Shown here in pieces: positions 54,903 through 63,873 of a stretch of DNA of 64,000 nt. The notes under the pieces were generated by a model. That model saw nothing but the letters and a program-made list of their open reading frames with translations, had not been told where the DNA came from and did not search any database. Position 1 is the first letter of the stretch; every line of letters begins with the position of its first letter. Origin of the DNA: Calycina herbarum (taxonomy: Eukaryota; Ascomycota; Leotiomycetes; Helotiales; Pezizellaceae); the NCBI GenBank assembly GCA_001414485.1, contig LLEY01000001.1, positions 952,360 to 1,016,359 of the forward strand. Direction: 5' to 3'. The position numbers were made by a program, and so were the translations under genes.

Positions 54903-57797
54903 TTAGAGGATTCGTGCCTTATCATCTTGACCGTCAAACAGTATAAAACGCTTCTGGATCAAACCCATTCCAACCCTCTTAAAACATTCGCGCTGCCAAG
55001 ACGTCGTCGCGCATTTAACAAACAGCACATAATATTTCCGGTTCCCATCCTCTGCTATACGCTTTCTTCCCATTATAGCACACCGTACTTCAGGTAGTAC
55101 GCTGTCAGGTTGAGTATCAAACCACAGCTGCCCAACTTCGTTGTCCTCCTTGTCGAGTATAACGCCCTCAGGTTTGATCTTGCAATCTCGAAGCCGTCTT
55201 ACTCGAGCCTTTAAGGCATAATTACTCAGAATCACAGATTGCAAGGCCTTCGGAAATCGGAAGGTATCCACAAGTTGAACACTACAATCCCATTCAACGT
55301 CTTCATATTCGATTGGCAAATACTGGATCTTCCCGTGATACGCCATCCAAGACCACGATGGAGGCGCCTTGGATGGAGGCGCCTTGAATAGAGCCACCTT
55401 GAATAGAGGCACCTTCTTATCATAATCTATCTGCGTCAGGGTATTCTGTGCCGGTTGCCACAGAAGACTTCGGTGTAGGAAGAACTCAAAGATCCCATAA
55501 CTGACCTCGGTCTTGAGGGCTTTGGCCAACGCCTTAGCTAGTGACTCGATTGCTACGGGCCTGTCTGTCTCGTATGTGAGGTGGAGTGTCGAGTAATCCG
55601 CAAAGAGAGATTGAATAAGCATGATTTGAGCTGACCGAGTACGATCAGTAATAGAATGAGGAAATTCTGGATCACTTCGAAAAGACAATTTCTCACTGGT
55701 TTTATTAGAAATTAGTAATGTTGTAAGTGCTCGGTAATGAATAAAGAAAAGCGATCTAGAAAGACGAAAAGCGTCTTTAAAACTAAGCCCTAGATCGGGA
55801 CTTACTTCTTCATATAAGTCAGCGTTTCGCACCGCACCCCACCGCCACACTCCCAGTACGTTTGCCTCCGCGTAAAATGGATTGTTCGGCGTGACAAGGC
55901 TCGTTCCTGTAACACCCATGCTCGCGTATTCAAGGCCCCCTCTAGCACGTCGCGATCCAAATCATCGATTGATGTACAAATGTAGACTTTGCCATGTGAG
56001 GACTCGGGCACCATCACATATTGCGAATCTTCCTCTTGCGGCGGCCGGTTAAGAAATCCTTTAGTTGAGTCTTCAGCGGAGGTGGCAGCAATCGTACAGT
56101 AGGCGTTCTTGAAGACCGCTTCCATCTTCTTAGATTCGGTAGCCCAGTCCCTTGGGTCATCCTGAATAATACAAAGCGAATCGATCCAGAGGTATCGCTG
56201 GCCAAGTTCTCGAGTGACTGTGATTGCATCTTGAAATGTCTGCGGCAATTCTGTAATCAGAAATCCTTGCGCTCTCCTCTCCTTGTTGCTGGTAGTAGTA
56301 CTCCAGTTCCAATTCTTCTTCTGTTCTTTCGATAGCTCCTTCTGTTCTTTTGCTGTTTCCTCCTGTTTTTCTGGTGGCTTGCCCCAGCAATGGGATAGAG
56401 CAACGTAGTGTGCTCCTTGATTGATGTTCTTTTTCGACCTAAGGTACACGGTGGGGCCATCTTCCACATCAATAACGCGGGTTGGCATTCCAGCTCTATC
56501 GGGATTAGGACAGCATCCATCGCCTTGCGAGCATTTGCCTGTATTACAAAATCGAATCCATTCCTTAATTAGCTTGAAATAGAGCTGGCTACCCGATTGC
56601 AGAAATCCGGGAAGTCCGTGTTGTATTGGCTTCGACCTTCTAGCTTTGGGATCTAAATAGCATTAGCGGTCTATTCCAGGAAAACAAAAGCAGTGCAGTT
56701 TCACATACCCGGCACAGCACAAATTCTTACGTATTGCCGAGCTTCAAGAAGTCGTCTCTTAGGCTCCTTGTTCCTGGCTTCCTCGGGGATTTTGGAAAGG
56801 ATTTGACATAGATCACAACCCTTTTCTATATCATGTAACGAAGAGAGATAGGCATTTAGGTCGATATTACGACAGGGAATACATAACTCCGAAGAAGGTT
56901 TATAAGTAAATAGAGAATTTGACCCAGTTTCTACTTCGAGAGATTCCGAAAATGCATTAAATGGCGGGTAAGTCCACTTGTCCTCAGCATACTAGATTTG
57001 TCGATCTATATTAGTATTATATACAACAGAAGAGTATATAAGCCAACTTACAATCTAGAAAAGTAATAGAAAAAATACTAGTTAGTAATATTATTAAGTA
57101 AATATAATAATACGTACTCTCTAAGATATAATATTAGCGAGTCTCTTCTATTAATTATTAACATATCTGCTACTTACGTCCTAAAACCACCACCAAGACA
57201 CCCGGTCAGCGACTCTCTTCTCTTCATCATCAACGCAGCTGCTACTTACAATCTAAAACCACCACCAAGACACCTGGTCAGCGACTCTCTTCTCTTCATC
57301 ATCAACGCAGCTGCTACTTACGTCCTAAAACCACCACCAAGACCCTCGGTCAGCGACTCTCTTCTCTTTATCATCAACATAGCTGCTACTTACGTCCTAA
57401 AACCACCACCAAGACCCTCGGTCAGCGACTCTCTTCTCTTCATCATCAACGCAGCTACTACTTACCATCTAAAACCACCACCAAGACACCCGGTCAGCAA
57501 CTCTCTTCTCTTCATCATCAACATAGCTACTACTTACCCGCTAAAACCACCACCAAGACACCCGGTCAGCGACTCTCTTCTCTTCATCATCAACGCAGCT
57601 GCTACTTACCATCTAAAACCACCACCAAGACACCCAGTCAGCGACTCTCTTCTCTTCATCATCAACACAGCTGCTACTTACCTCCTATATTAATATCATT
57701 ATTAGCAACAGATGTTGTTCCAGATCATAGCACTTACTATATTATATTCACCATTGTCCTCCCCGCTATCTGAAAAGTAGGATGATTTCGTCGCCAT
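54903..57797 (-). CDS. HET-domain (heterokaryon-incompatibility) protein, 690 aa, with a chain of one-codon exons
   Basis: Probable allorecognition/cell-death protein. Exons 5' to 3': 57797-57738; ten single codons ending at 57682, 57610, 57538, 57466, 57394, 57322, 57250, 57178, 57118 and 57052; 56991-56709; 56652-55806; 55755-54903. Every junction is GT...AG, phases agree and the sum is exactly 691 codons. Exon 1 encodes 20 residues (MATKSSYFSDSGEDNGEYNI); the triplets add E-M-R-M-D-D-I-D-R-I; then YAEDKWTYPPFNAF, a Cys pair region (LCIPC...GCDLC), LIKEWIRFC and the HET domain from about residue 207 (YVALSHCWG, LPQTFQDAITVTRELGQ, YLWIDSLCIIQDD, AYCTIAATSAEDSTKGF) to RAWVLQERALSRR. No internal stops, normal base composition. 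A 57935 start is possible. Whether the triplets are truly retained in mRNA needs RNA data; the coding body is certain. Confidence 0.85.
57052..57737 (-). repeat. Intron chain: seven tandem 69-nt intron copies plus diverged introns, each separated by exactly 3 nt
   Basis: Bases 57181-57684 are seven exact-length 72-bp units. On the minus strand each is a 69-nt canonical intron (GTAAGTAG start, CTGAC branch-like site about 25 nt from the end, GGTTTTAG end) plus one triplet. Upstream an unrelated 53-nt intron (57737-57685) precedes the first triplet. Downstream are a decayed relative (57177-57121, 57 nt), then 57117-57055 (GTACGT, TACTAAC, TTTCTAG) and 57051-56992 (GTAAGT, ACTAAT, TCTAG), again spaced by 3 nt. 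The seven introns differ at only a few sites, almost all C/T or G/A; the triplets on the minus strand are GAG, ATG, CGG, ATG, GAC, GAC, ATT, GAC, AGA, ATT. The + strand of the 72-bp array is also open (24-residue repeat LKPPPRHPVSDSLLFIINAA...), but has no ATG. Confidence 0.85.
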
Positions 57798-57967
57798 TAG
57801 AAGGGCTTTAGTACTAGAGGTCGCAGAAGGTGACAGTGATGTGACGAGGGCGAGTGAGATGCAGCGGTAGGCAACAGCGTACTGCCGGGCACGTGCCCAT
57901 AGAAAGTTCGAGAAACCTGCTCTTACGCCACACATATGACTTGAGAATAGTGGCTGAGTAAAATATA

Positions 57968-59290
57968 CCTTTGTCCATGGATAAATAAACGCACCCCTGA
58001 GGGTTTATGACCTCAGACCCACTCTAGTGCTGCTTTATGCACATTTCTCAACCAAAACATTAATTTTCCTACTATACAACTAGTATTTTGTATGCCATCC
58101 TCGAGTCTCAATCACAGCCTGACATCTCTCTGGCATGCTCCTCACCAAATCTAGTATATCCTCATGTGCCACTGCATTCCAAGCTTCTACTACTGCAGCC
58201 CTTAACCGTGGATAAGACCTATGGATCTCTGGGTAGTGTTCTTCAATATAATCCTTTACTTTCTCCCACACATCTTCAATAGGATTAAGATCTGGTGAGT
58301 TTGCAGGCCAAAAGATAGGGTATAGTCCTTTCTGAGCCATATATGCAATTGTGTCTTTTGCAGCATGCCCAGTAGCGTTGTCCTGCATTAGTATAAGCCC
58401 TGTTCTTCTACAATACTCCCCTAGAACTGGCACAATATGTTCACAATAGCTAGCAGAGCTAATTATGCCCCATCTTTTCTCCCAGAATATGCCAGGTCCT
58501 TTCCCAAATGCTCCTGATATACAGCCCCAAAACATCCACCCAATCTTGCGTTGTACTCGCGGCTCTACGCAATCAGGATGCAATGCTTCTCCCTTTCTCC
58601 TTGTAACCTTCACCTTTCTATGTCTTCCAGGTTGCACCCAACTCTCGTCTGTCCACAGGACTTTGAACCACTGATCTTCCGTCCAATACTCATACTCTTT
58701 AGCCCATTGCAGACGAATATCAGCCTGTTCTGGAGTCAGTTTAGGTTTTCTAAGAGCTGAGTAGCGGCTAAATCCTTCTCTTTTAAATGCTGCTGCAATA
58801 GCATAGACCTTGCATTCCCAGCCAAAGATGCTAGGAATCCGCTCCCATGGTGTCCTCCTATTTGCCTTACTAGCGCACACCCATTCTATTAACTGCTTTC
58901 TCTCTTGAGGGCCGAGTAAAGGACGTCTCCCAGAGCGTGTCTTTTGAGGAGTAATTCGATGGCGAAGGGCATATTTGACTTGATCGATAGTAAGGTTTTG
59001 CTGTAAAGCAATGTCGTCTATGCTCCAATTGGCATCAAAATAGAGGGTATAGACTTTTAATCGCTGGTCGCGGGTGCATTCTTTAGCTCGAGTAGGTGTT
59101 TTTGGCGTAGGAACATTGTATAATCACTCCATGATGACTATAGTGGTAGTTCTGCTATGAAATTGAGTGAGAAGTGACCTAAAGCAGCATGCGGGAAGCA
59201 TTGAAGTTATTGGTGGAACCCCTGGTCTCACAGAAGGTACTAGAACCACTCCAACCCTCAGGGGTGCGTTTATTTATCCATGGACAAAGG
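57968..59290 (-). mobile_element. Tc1/mariner-type transposon, 1,323 bp, complete ends
   Basis: Inverted terminal repeats of about 37 bp: the left starts CCTTTGTCCATGGATAAATA at 57968 and the right is its reverse complement ending at 59290, nearly identical. TA flanks both sides (57966-57967, 59291-59292). It encodes one transposase on the minus strand. It sits about 170 bp upstream of the HET gene's predicted ATG, inside the right arm of element B. Confidence 0.93.
58080..59132 (-). pseudogene. Tc1-like DD34E transposase, intact except for a stop at codon 3
   Basis: 350 codons from the ATG at 59132. N-terminal paired-type helix-turn-helix DNA-binding region (RDQRLKVYTLYFDANWSIDD, VKYALRHRITPQKTRSGRRP), then the DDE core: first Asp in LWTDESWVQPGRH, second in LILMQDNATGHAA, and Glu in SPDLNPIEDVWEK, with the 34-residue D-E spacing of Tc1-like enzymes. 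Only one lesion is seen: ATG GAG TGA, where TGA is explained by one C-to-T change from CGA. No other in-frame ATG occurs before WMFWG in the core, so a downstream restart would lose the DNA-binding domain. Expected to be inactive unless the start lies elsewhere or the stop is read through. Confidence 0.85.
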
Positions 59291-59752
59291 TAGCGAGCCC
59301 GGACTTGAATACAGTATATCGTGACTAGGCTAATGCACATTACTAAGTACTAAACCCTGAAGCCAAAACATGTGGCGTTTATATCCCTCTCCTCGCACGG
59401 CGTAACTCCCGGACAGCATTATTTTTCTTTCTGATTCTCTTCAAAATTTAGAGCCATATTCTTTCTTCATAAAACCTCTCCCCGAGTGCTCTAAAATTTG
59501 AATAGGCTTGAATGGTCGCGATTAAGCAGGGGGGAATAGTAGAAGCGGCAATCAGTGGTGTAATTGAAACGATCGACAGCATGATCAGCTATAGTATTTT
59601 TCTTATTATTAAGTGATCTTTTTAAAGATAAATAGTTAAAGAAAGTGACTTATTAATAAAAACTTCATAGACTTGCTAAGAAAAAATTTATGATTCTAAA
59701 ACTATAAACTTGTCTCGTGACACAGTGCGTCTTGGGACGCAGGGACAGACGT

Positions 59753-60655
59753 TAATAATAATTTTATAAGTCCTCGCTAAAAGCGACTTATTCTTCGACA
59801 ATAGTAACTTAGTTGACTATCTTTATTCCTTGTTCGGAGTTTCGCTGCCTTTATAAGACTTTTCTTCCGCCATAGTTTCTACTGATGGAGCACTGGATCG
59901 TCTTTAACGAGATCTGTCGCGGGACCTCCTGGCATAGAATCGCTTAATAAATTCGCCAGGATTAAATTTGTACTGGTTAAACAATACGAGTGCCTCGGGC
60001 AACCCGTTGGGGCTGCTTTTATTATTAATATAGCTAGGAAGGGGCTCTTCGGAAGACAAGTCGCCGTCGGGTACTACGCTTAATCTCTTCCTACGGGACA
60101 TAAATTTCGGCTATCGCAACTTCATAGTAAAACTACAGTATACTTTCGGCCCTGGTCTGCTATACGATTTCCTTAGCCCTACGACCATAATCCCACAGCC
60201 CAGAAGCATTTTAGCAGTAGTAGGTCACTATTCTATCGCTAGAACACTTACTAGTTTAAGACAGTAGAGAAAATTTCTTAGAATTAACTTACTTTCGAGA
60301 GAAGTTCCAGGGCAGATTAATTTCTAGTTATTAGGAGTAAGCTAGACAGTTGTAGCTGATATAGGTAGCTGGCTGGTACGGGATCTATTTATAGGCCTAT
60401 CTCACTAGGATCTGCTCTTTAGAGTTAGACTTACCTAGGTGCTCGGTCTAGTCGCTTAACGAGAGCTTAAATAGACTCCCCCTTTTATTATTAGCTTTCG
60501 CTAGAAATGTATCCTTCGGGAGCTAGAATAGGCCCCTACTGTACTGCTAGAAGATGTTAATAAAGCTAGGCGATATGCTACTCTTCTATACCTCTAATTA
60601 TAAGTTTCGTTCTTTTCATTTTATTACCATTATAATTATACGCTCTTTCGTCGAC
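59753..60655. other. Repeat-derived DNA with a small minus-strand open frame
   Basis: An open frame 60101-59904 (-) starts MSRRKRLSVVPDGDLSSEEP and ends RRSRDRSR; it is free of stops and has a basic N- and C-terminus, but I do not recognise it and it may be a fragment. The rest is AT-rich with interrupted frames. Confidence 0.35.
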
Positions 60656-61661
60656 ATGAAGGCTCTTATTTACGTGTCTTCCATCGCTATCAGCCTTGTA
60701 GCCGCTGGCCCTCTCTGCTCCAACGTTACAAATATAGTAGAGGGTGGTCTACTAAATAGTTTTAAGCCACTATCATTATCTCTCGCTACTGTTAAGGATC
60801 TTTAACTAGTACTCTTCCTTAAAAACTTAGAGTTTTCCTACTTCTTAAGTGGTTTATCGAATATTATAACGTAGGGTACTAATAGTTATCTAAACGATAC
60901 TATTAAGATTATAAACAAAATTACTACTATAAGTAGAGTACTTTCTATTCCTAGAATACTAACTAATATCTATATAATAAGAAAAGGTCTATATTATAAC
61001 AATCATCGACCTTCTTAAAGCTAATAACGAGGTTTCTATTCCGCCTTGTAATTACTCCTTCCTAGTTAACTCTATAGAGTAATTTTTTAAGCTTACCGAC
61101 ATCATTACCTCAGTAGGCATCAGCGCTACTATTGGCCTTGCTAAGCGTCTCACATTTACAGATCCTCTGCTAGTTAAATCGGTATCATCAATACTTGTAG
61201 TTGAGTCCTGCTATAACGCATTCTTTCGGCATATCGAGGGTAGAGTGTCTAACCTAGCTCCGTTTGATACAGGCATTAGTAACATATAGGCATATAACCT
61301 TGCTCTGTCTTTTATTATACCTAGATCTTGCTCTGTCGAAGTCTTATTACCTATTCTCCTAACTGTAACTGTATCTATAAATTCTATAGTAACTGAGTCT
61401 TTTTAAGAATTTACTTAGGACCATTCACAAATGACGTTTGTTATTAAGGCCTGTAAGTAATTACTAGTTAGGTAGGTTAACCAGTTAAATATGCCAGTAT
61501 ATACACTGCTGAACATTACAGTAGAGGGGAAAGGAACCGTACCAGTGCCATAAGGAATGAATAGCATAGCGTTCGCTATAGTAACAACACAATACTCTGA
61601 TAATAGCGATGATCTAGCTCTTGCTACATTAGCGGGGCCCGTTCTTATAAAGCTGTCTTAA
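60656..61661 (+). pseudogene. Secreted ferritin-like domain protein (late-sexual-development type), RIP-mutated
   Basis: The ATG at 60656 begins a clear signal peptide (MKALIYVSSIAISLVAAGPL). Reading through stops and frame changes gives NLEFSYFLSGLSNI, IIDLLKANNEVSIPPCNYSF, FFKLTDIITSVGISATIGLA, RLTFTDPLLVKSVSSILVVE, NAFFRHIEGRVSNLAPFDTG and the tail DDLALATLAGPVLIKLS at 61659. These are landmarks of the fungal ferritin-like/late sexual development proteins. Gln codons are TAA/TAG; the helix-2 Glu and the E-x-x-H-like motif are damaged (VESCYNAFF where relatives have ESRHNAFF). Non-functional copy. Confidence 0.7.
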
Positions 61662-61770
61662 ATCGTAGTTGGAATTTTTATTAAGTTATTTTAGCATCTG
61701 ATTTATAGTATCTAATATTAGGTATTTTATTATAAAATTGAATTAGATTTTTGATTTTACAGCTCTGTTA

Positions 61771-61999
61771 ACGTCCGTCCCTAAGTAGCGGAAAAACCGG
61801 GTATGCCGAAAACCGCTAATAAGATTATAAGGATCGCGGATTCTTCTCTACAACATCCTCTTTAAATCAACTATAATAAAAAGTTTTTATATTTCAAGTT
61901 AGTAATAGGTTTAACTTATTACACTATCCTATTTATATAATAACTTGATTTGTCTAATTTTCTAACACGCTAGGTTTTCTGCTACGTAGGAACGGACGT
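61771..61999. mobile_element. MITE, 229 bp, TA target duplication
   Basis: Terminal inverted repeats: left ACGTCCGTCCCTAAGTAGCG, right (inverted) ACGTCCGTTCCTACGTAGCA, about 27 bp with few mismatches; TA on both sides (61769-61770, 62000-62001). No coding capacity. Its first 12 bp match the ends of elements A and B, pointing to the same transposase family. Confidence 0.85.
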
Positions 62000-62331
62000 T
62001 ATATTTATTTGAGGCTTTATATAAGTGATTCAAATATGACCTGCTTTCTATTACTATGTACAGTAGGGATATCATATATGTTCGCGCTTAAGCAGTTATA
62101 GTCGATGATAGACCGGAAATATATCCTTGATATTGAAGATCCGCTTCGCGTCTGACCGGTTGTTTTGTAATCTAAATAAAGGGTTGACTCTACGTCACCA
62201 CATCCGGCACTCTCTTACATCTAGAGGTCGACTCGGCTCTCTTATATTATCTAAACGTTGTTTACCTATAAAAGAAAGTTAGTATTAGGAATATACTATA
62301 AGTCTAAACTATGCTACGTCTTCTATTCGTT

Positions 62332-62998
62332 ATGCTTCACAGCTTTATTCTATTTCCTAAATTGCCTATTAAGCTCTAAAATATTATATAGCAGATTACT
62401 TTATTAAACCCCCGTAGTATTAGTAGAGAAGATTGCTTCTATGAATATTAGCACGGCAGGCTCGTACGCTTCCTATTACTAGTGGCTTTGCACGTGTGCT
62501 ACTACTCCCGCTCGTTGACGAAGAAGATTCTAAGGCGTATCGTAGTATATATTCCTAGCCTTCTTAGGTAGAGAATACTTTATATCAACTAAGTATACGA
62601 CTTTGTCTATACTACGAAATGGGAGTTTTAAATCAACACTAAGATCTCGAGTTTTATCGCCGATCCAAAGCTTATAAATCGACTTATGTTATCTGGGATT
62701 GTTAGAGATAAAGGATGGTTTAAGAAGGGTATGATACACTATTTTAACTAGTTTCCTAGGATTGAAGAGGTAGTCTTAACTAACCGAGGGCGCCTTTACC
62801 TTATCTAAAGGCGAGACTTCCTAAGCATCGATTGCTATAACCTATTAATAAGCACGCCGCAGCTCGCTTTAAAGGTTCACCAGTTCTTTAAAGATAGGGG
62901 GAGGAGTATCCTAGTTAGTTCTTCTTAGTTCGATAGAAATTGAAAATATACTTACTCTACTTTTACTAGCGTGAGGGGAAGTATTAATGTAACTTAGC
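62332..62998 (+). pseudogene. 2EXR-domain protein, RIP-mutated
   Basis: From an ATG at 62332 the + strand reads MLHSFILFPKLPIKL followed by NII-QITLLNPRSISRE, with TAG where relatives have Trp/Gln. This is the F-x-x-F-P-K-L-P-x-E-[IL] opening of the fungal 2EXR family. VYDFVYTTKWEF, LSGIVRDKGWFKKGMIHYF and FPRIEEVVLTNRGRLYLI follow. About eight stops. 2EXR proteins are numerous in Leotiomycetes and of unknown function. Confidence 0.6.
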
Positions 62999-63000
62999 TA

Positions 63001-63224
63001 ACGTCTGTCCTTGAATCGAGAGACGTACCTTGTTATAAGACGAATCTATAGTTTAGGAATCTTAAATGTTTTCTTAGTAATTCTACAAAGTAATTACAAA
63101 GACTTTATATTAAAATAAAATAAACTTTTCATTATTTTCTTTACCTCTTTTACCTAGGGCTAACCCTTACTAAATCATATACCATAGATCTACTTAACTT
63201 ATATTTTCATACTAGTTATATCTA
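63001..63224. mobile_element. Inverted right-end fragment of the element A/B family
   Basis: It starts ACGTCTGTCCTTGAATCGAG after a TA and continues with the sequence seen, reversed, at the right ends of elements A and B (AATCTATAG, then a TTTCTTAG stretch). Homology fades after about 180 bp. Confidence 0.6.
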
Positions 63225-63526
63225 ACGTATATCCCTACGTCGAGAGACCCTATAACGAGATAAATTATTAGTACTTTGAATTTAATTTGAATCTAAATAT
63301 GTGAATTTATTAAAAATTCTAGTATTTTTGTGTTAGTTATGTTCTATAACTACTACTCCTGAACAGTCTAAGCCCCGGCTACTCTGAAATTTATAATCAT
63401 GTTGTTGCTGTCGCGCCTGATTGAGGAGGGTGTTAATTTGTAATATAATAGAACCCCTTGACCTATAGTACTACTATAAGCTCTTTGTGCCTTTTAATAC
63501 TTTGATCTAGGTTTCTAAGCCTTACT
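63225..63526. mobile_element. Left-end fragment of the element A/B family
   Basis: It starts ACGTATATCCCTACGTCGAG after TA (63223-63224) and aligns with the left end of element B for about 300 bp (CCTGAACAGTCTAAGCCCCG, GTCGCGCCTGATTG). It is cut by the LTR-like segment at 63527. Confidence 0.7.
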
Positions 63527-63717
63527 TGTGACGACACGTACGATATGTTGCCCGAGGGCGTCCAAGGTGTAGGTTATGGAATCGTAGAACTGTCTTATTG
63601 AAGATTCTAAGCTGAGGAGAAGAGGAGAGCTCGAGAGAGCTCGAGTCTAAATACAAAATGTGGTTCGCTAAGGTAGCCACGTGATATGAATGGCACGTGA
63701 CGGTCAGAACCGTCACA
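63527..63717. mobile_element. Candidate short solo LTR (TGTGACGA...CCGTCACA)
   Basis: Bounded by TGTGACGACACG and GGTCAGAACCGTCACA; contains GCCACGTGATATG and GGCACGTGACGG. Reverse-complemented, its start (TGTGACGGTTCTG) resembles that of the LTR at 54586. Flanking 5-mers do not match, so the boundaries are tentative. Confidence 0.45.
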
Positions 63718-63873
63718 TTTGCTCTCTGTTATATCTTATTAGTATTAAGCAAATTCCGTTATCTATAGGAGCGTAGATCTTACTAATATACTCTAAAAGC
63801 CTTTTACGACATTCCGTCCTCTATCTAGCGCGGTCTAGGTTACTTGGTCGAGGCAAAGCTATTTTATAATAGG
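63718..63873. other. Short AT-rich spacer
   Basis: No feature recognised between the LTR-like segment and the LINE tail. Confidence 0.4.

Larger units (their letters stand above)
54033..59752. mobile_element. Large TA-flanked inverted-repeat element B carrying an intact HET-domain gene
   Basis: The left end starts ACGTGCATCCCTGCATCGAG at 54033 and the inverted right end starts ACGTCTGTCCCTGCGTCCCA at 59752, each flanked by TA (54031-54032, 59753-59754). Left 450 bp and right 450 bp match element A. The interior holds a short solo LTR (54586-54740), the HET gene (54903-57797) and a complete Tc1 element (57968-59290) inserted in the right arm. Apart from the nested Tc1, no transposase is present, so the element would need to be mobilised in trans. 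Unlike its surroundings the interior is not RIP-mutated. Confidence 0.65.

Noticed and set aside
57181..57684. CRISPR-like regular array
   Set aside because: Direct repeats are 69 bp with 3-bp 'spacers', the host is a fungus and no cas genes are present; the units are introns or a minisatellite.
57798..57935. Upstream start of the HET protein (ATG at 57935, 46 more residues)
   Set aside because: In frame and possible, but the extension has no family resemblance and the ATG at 57797 begins the acidic segment directly before the intron chain; kept as an alternative only.
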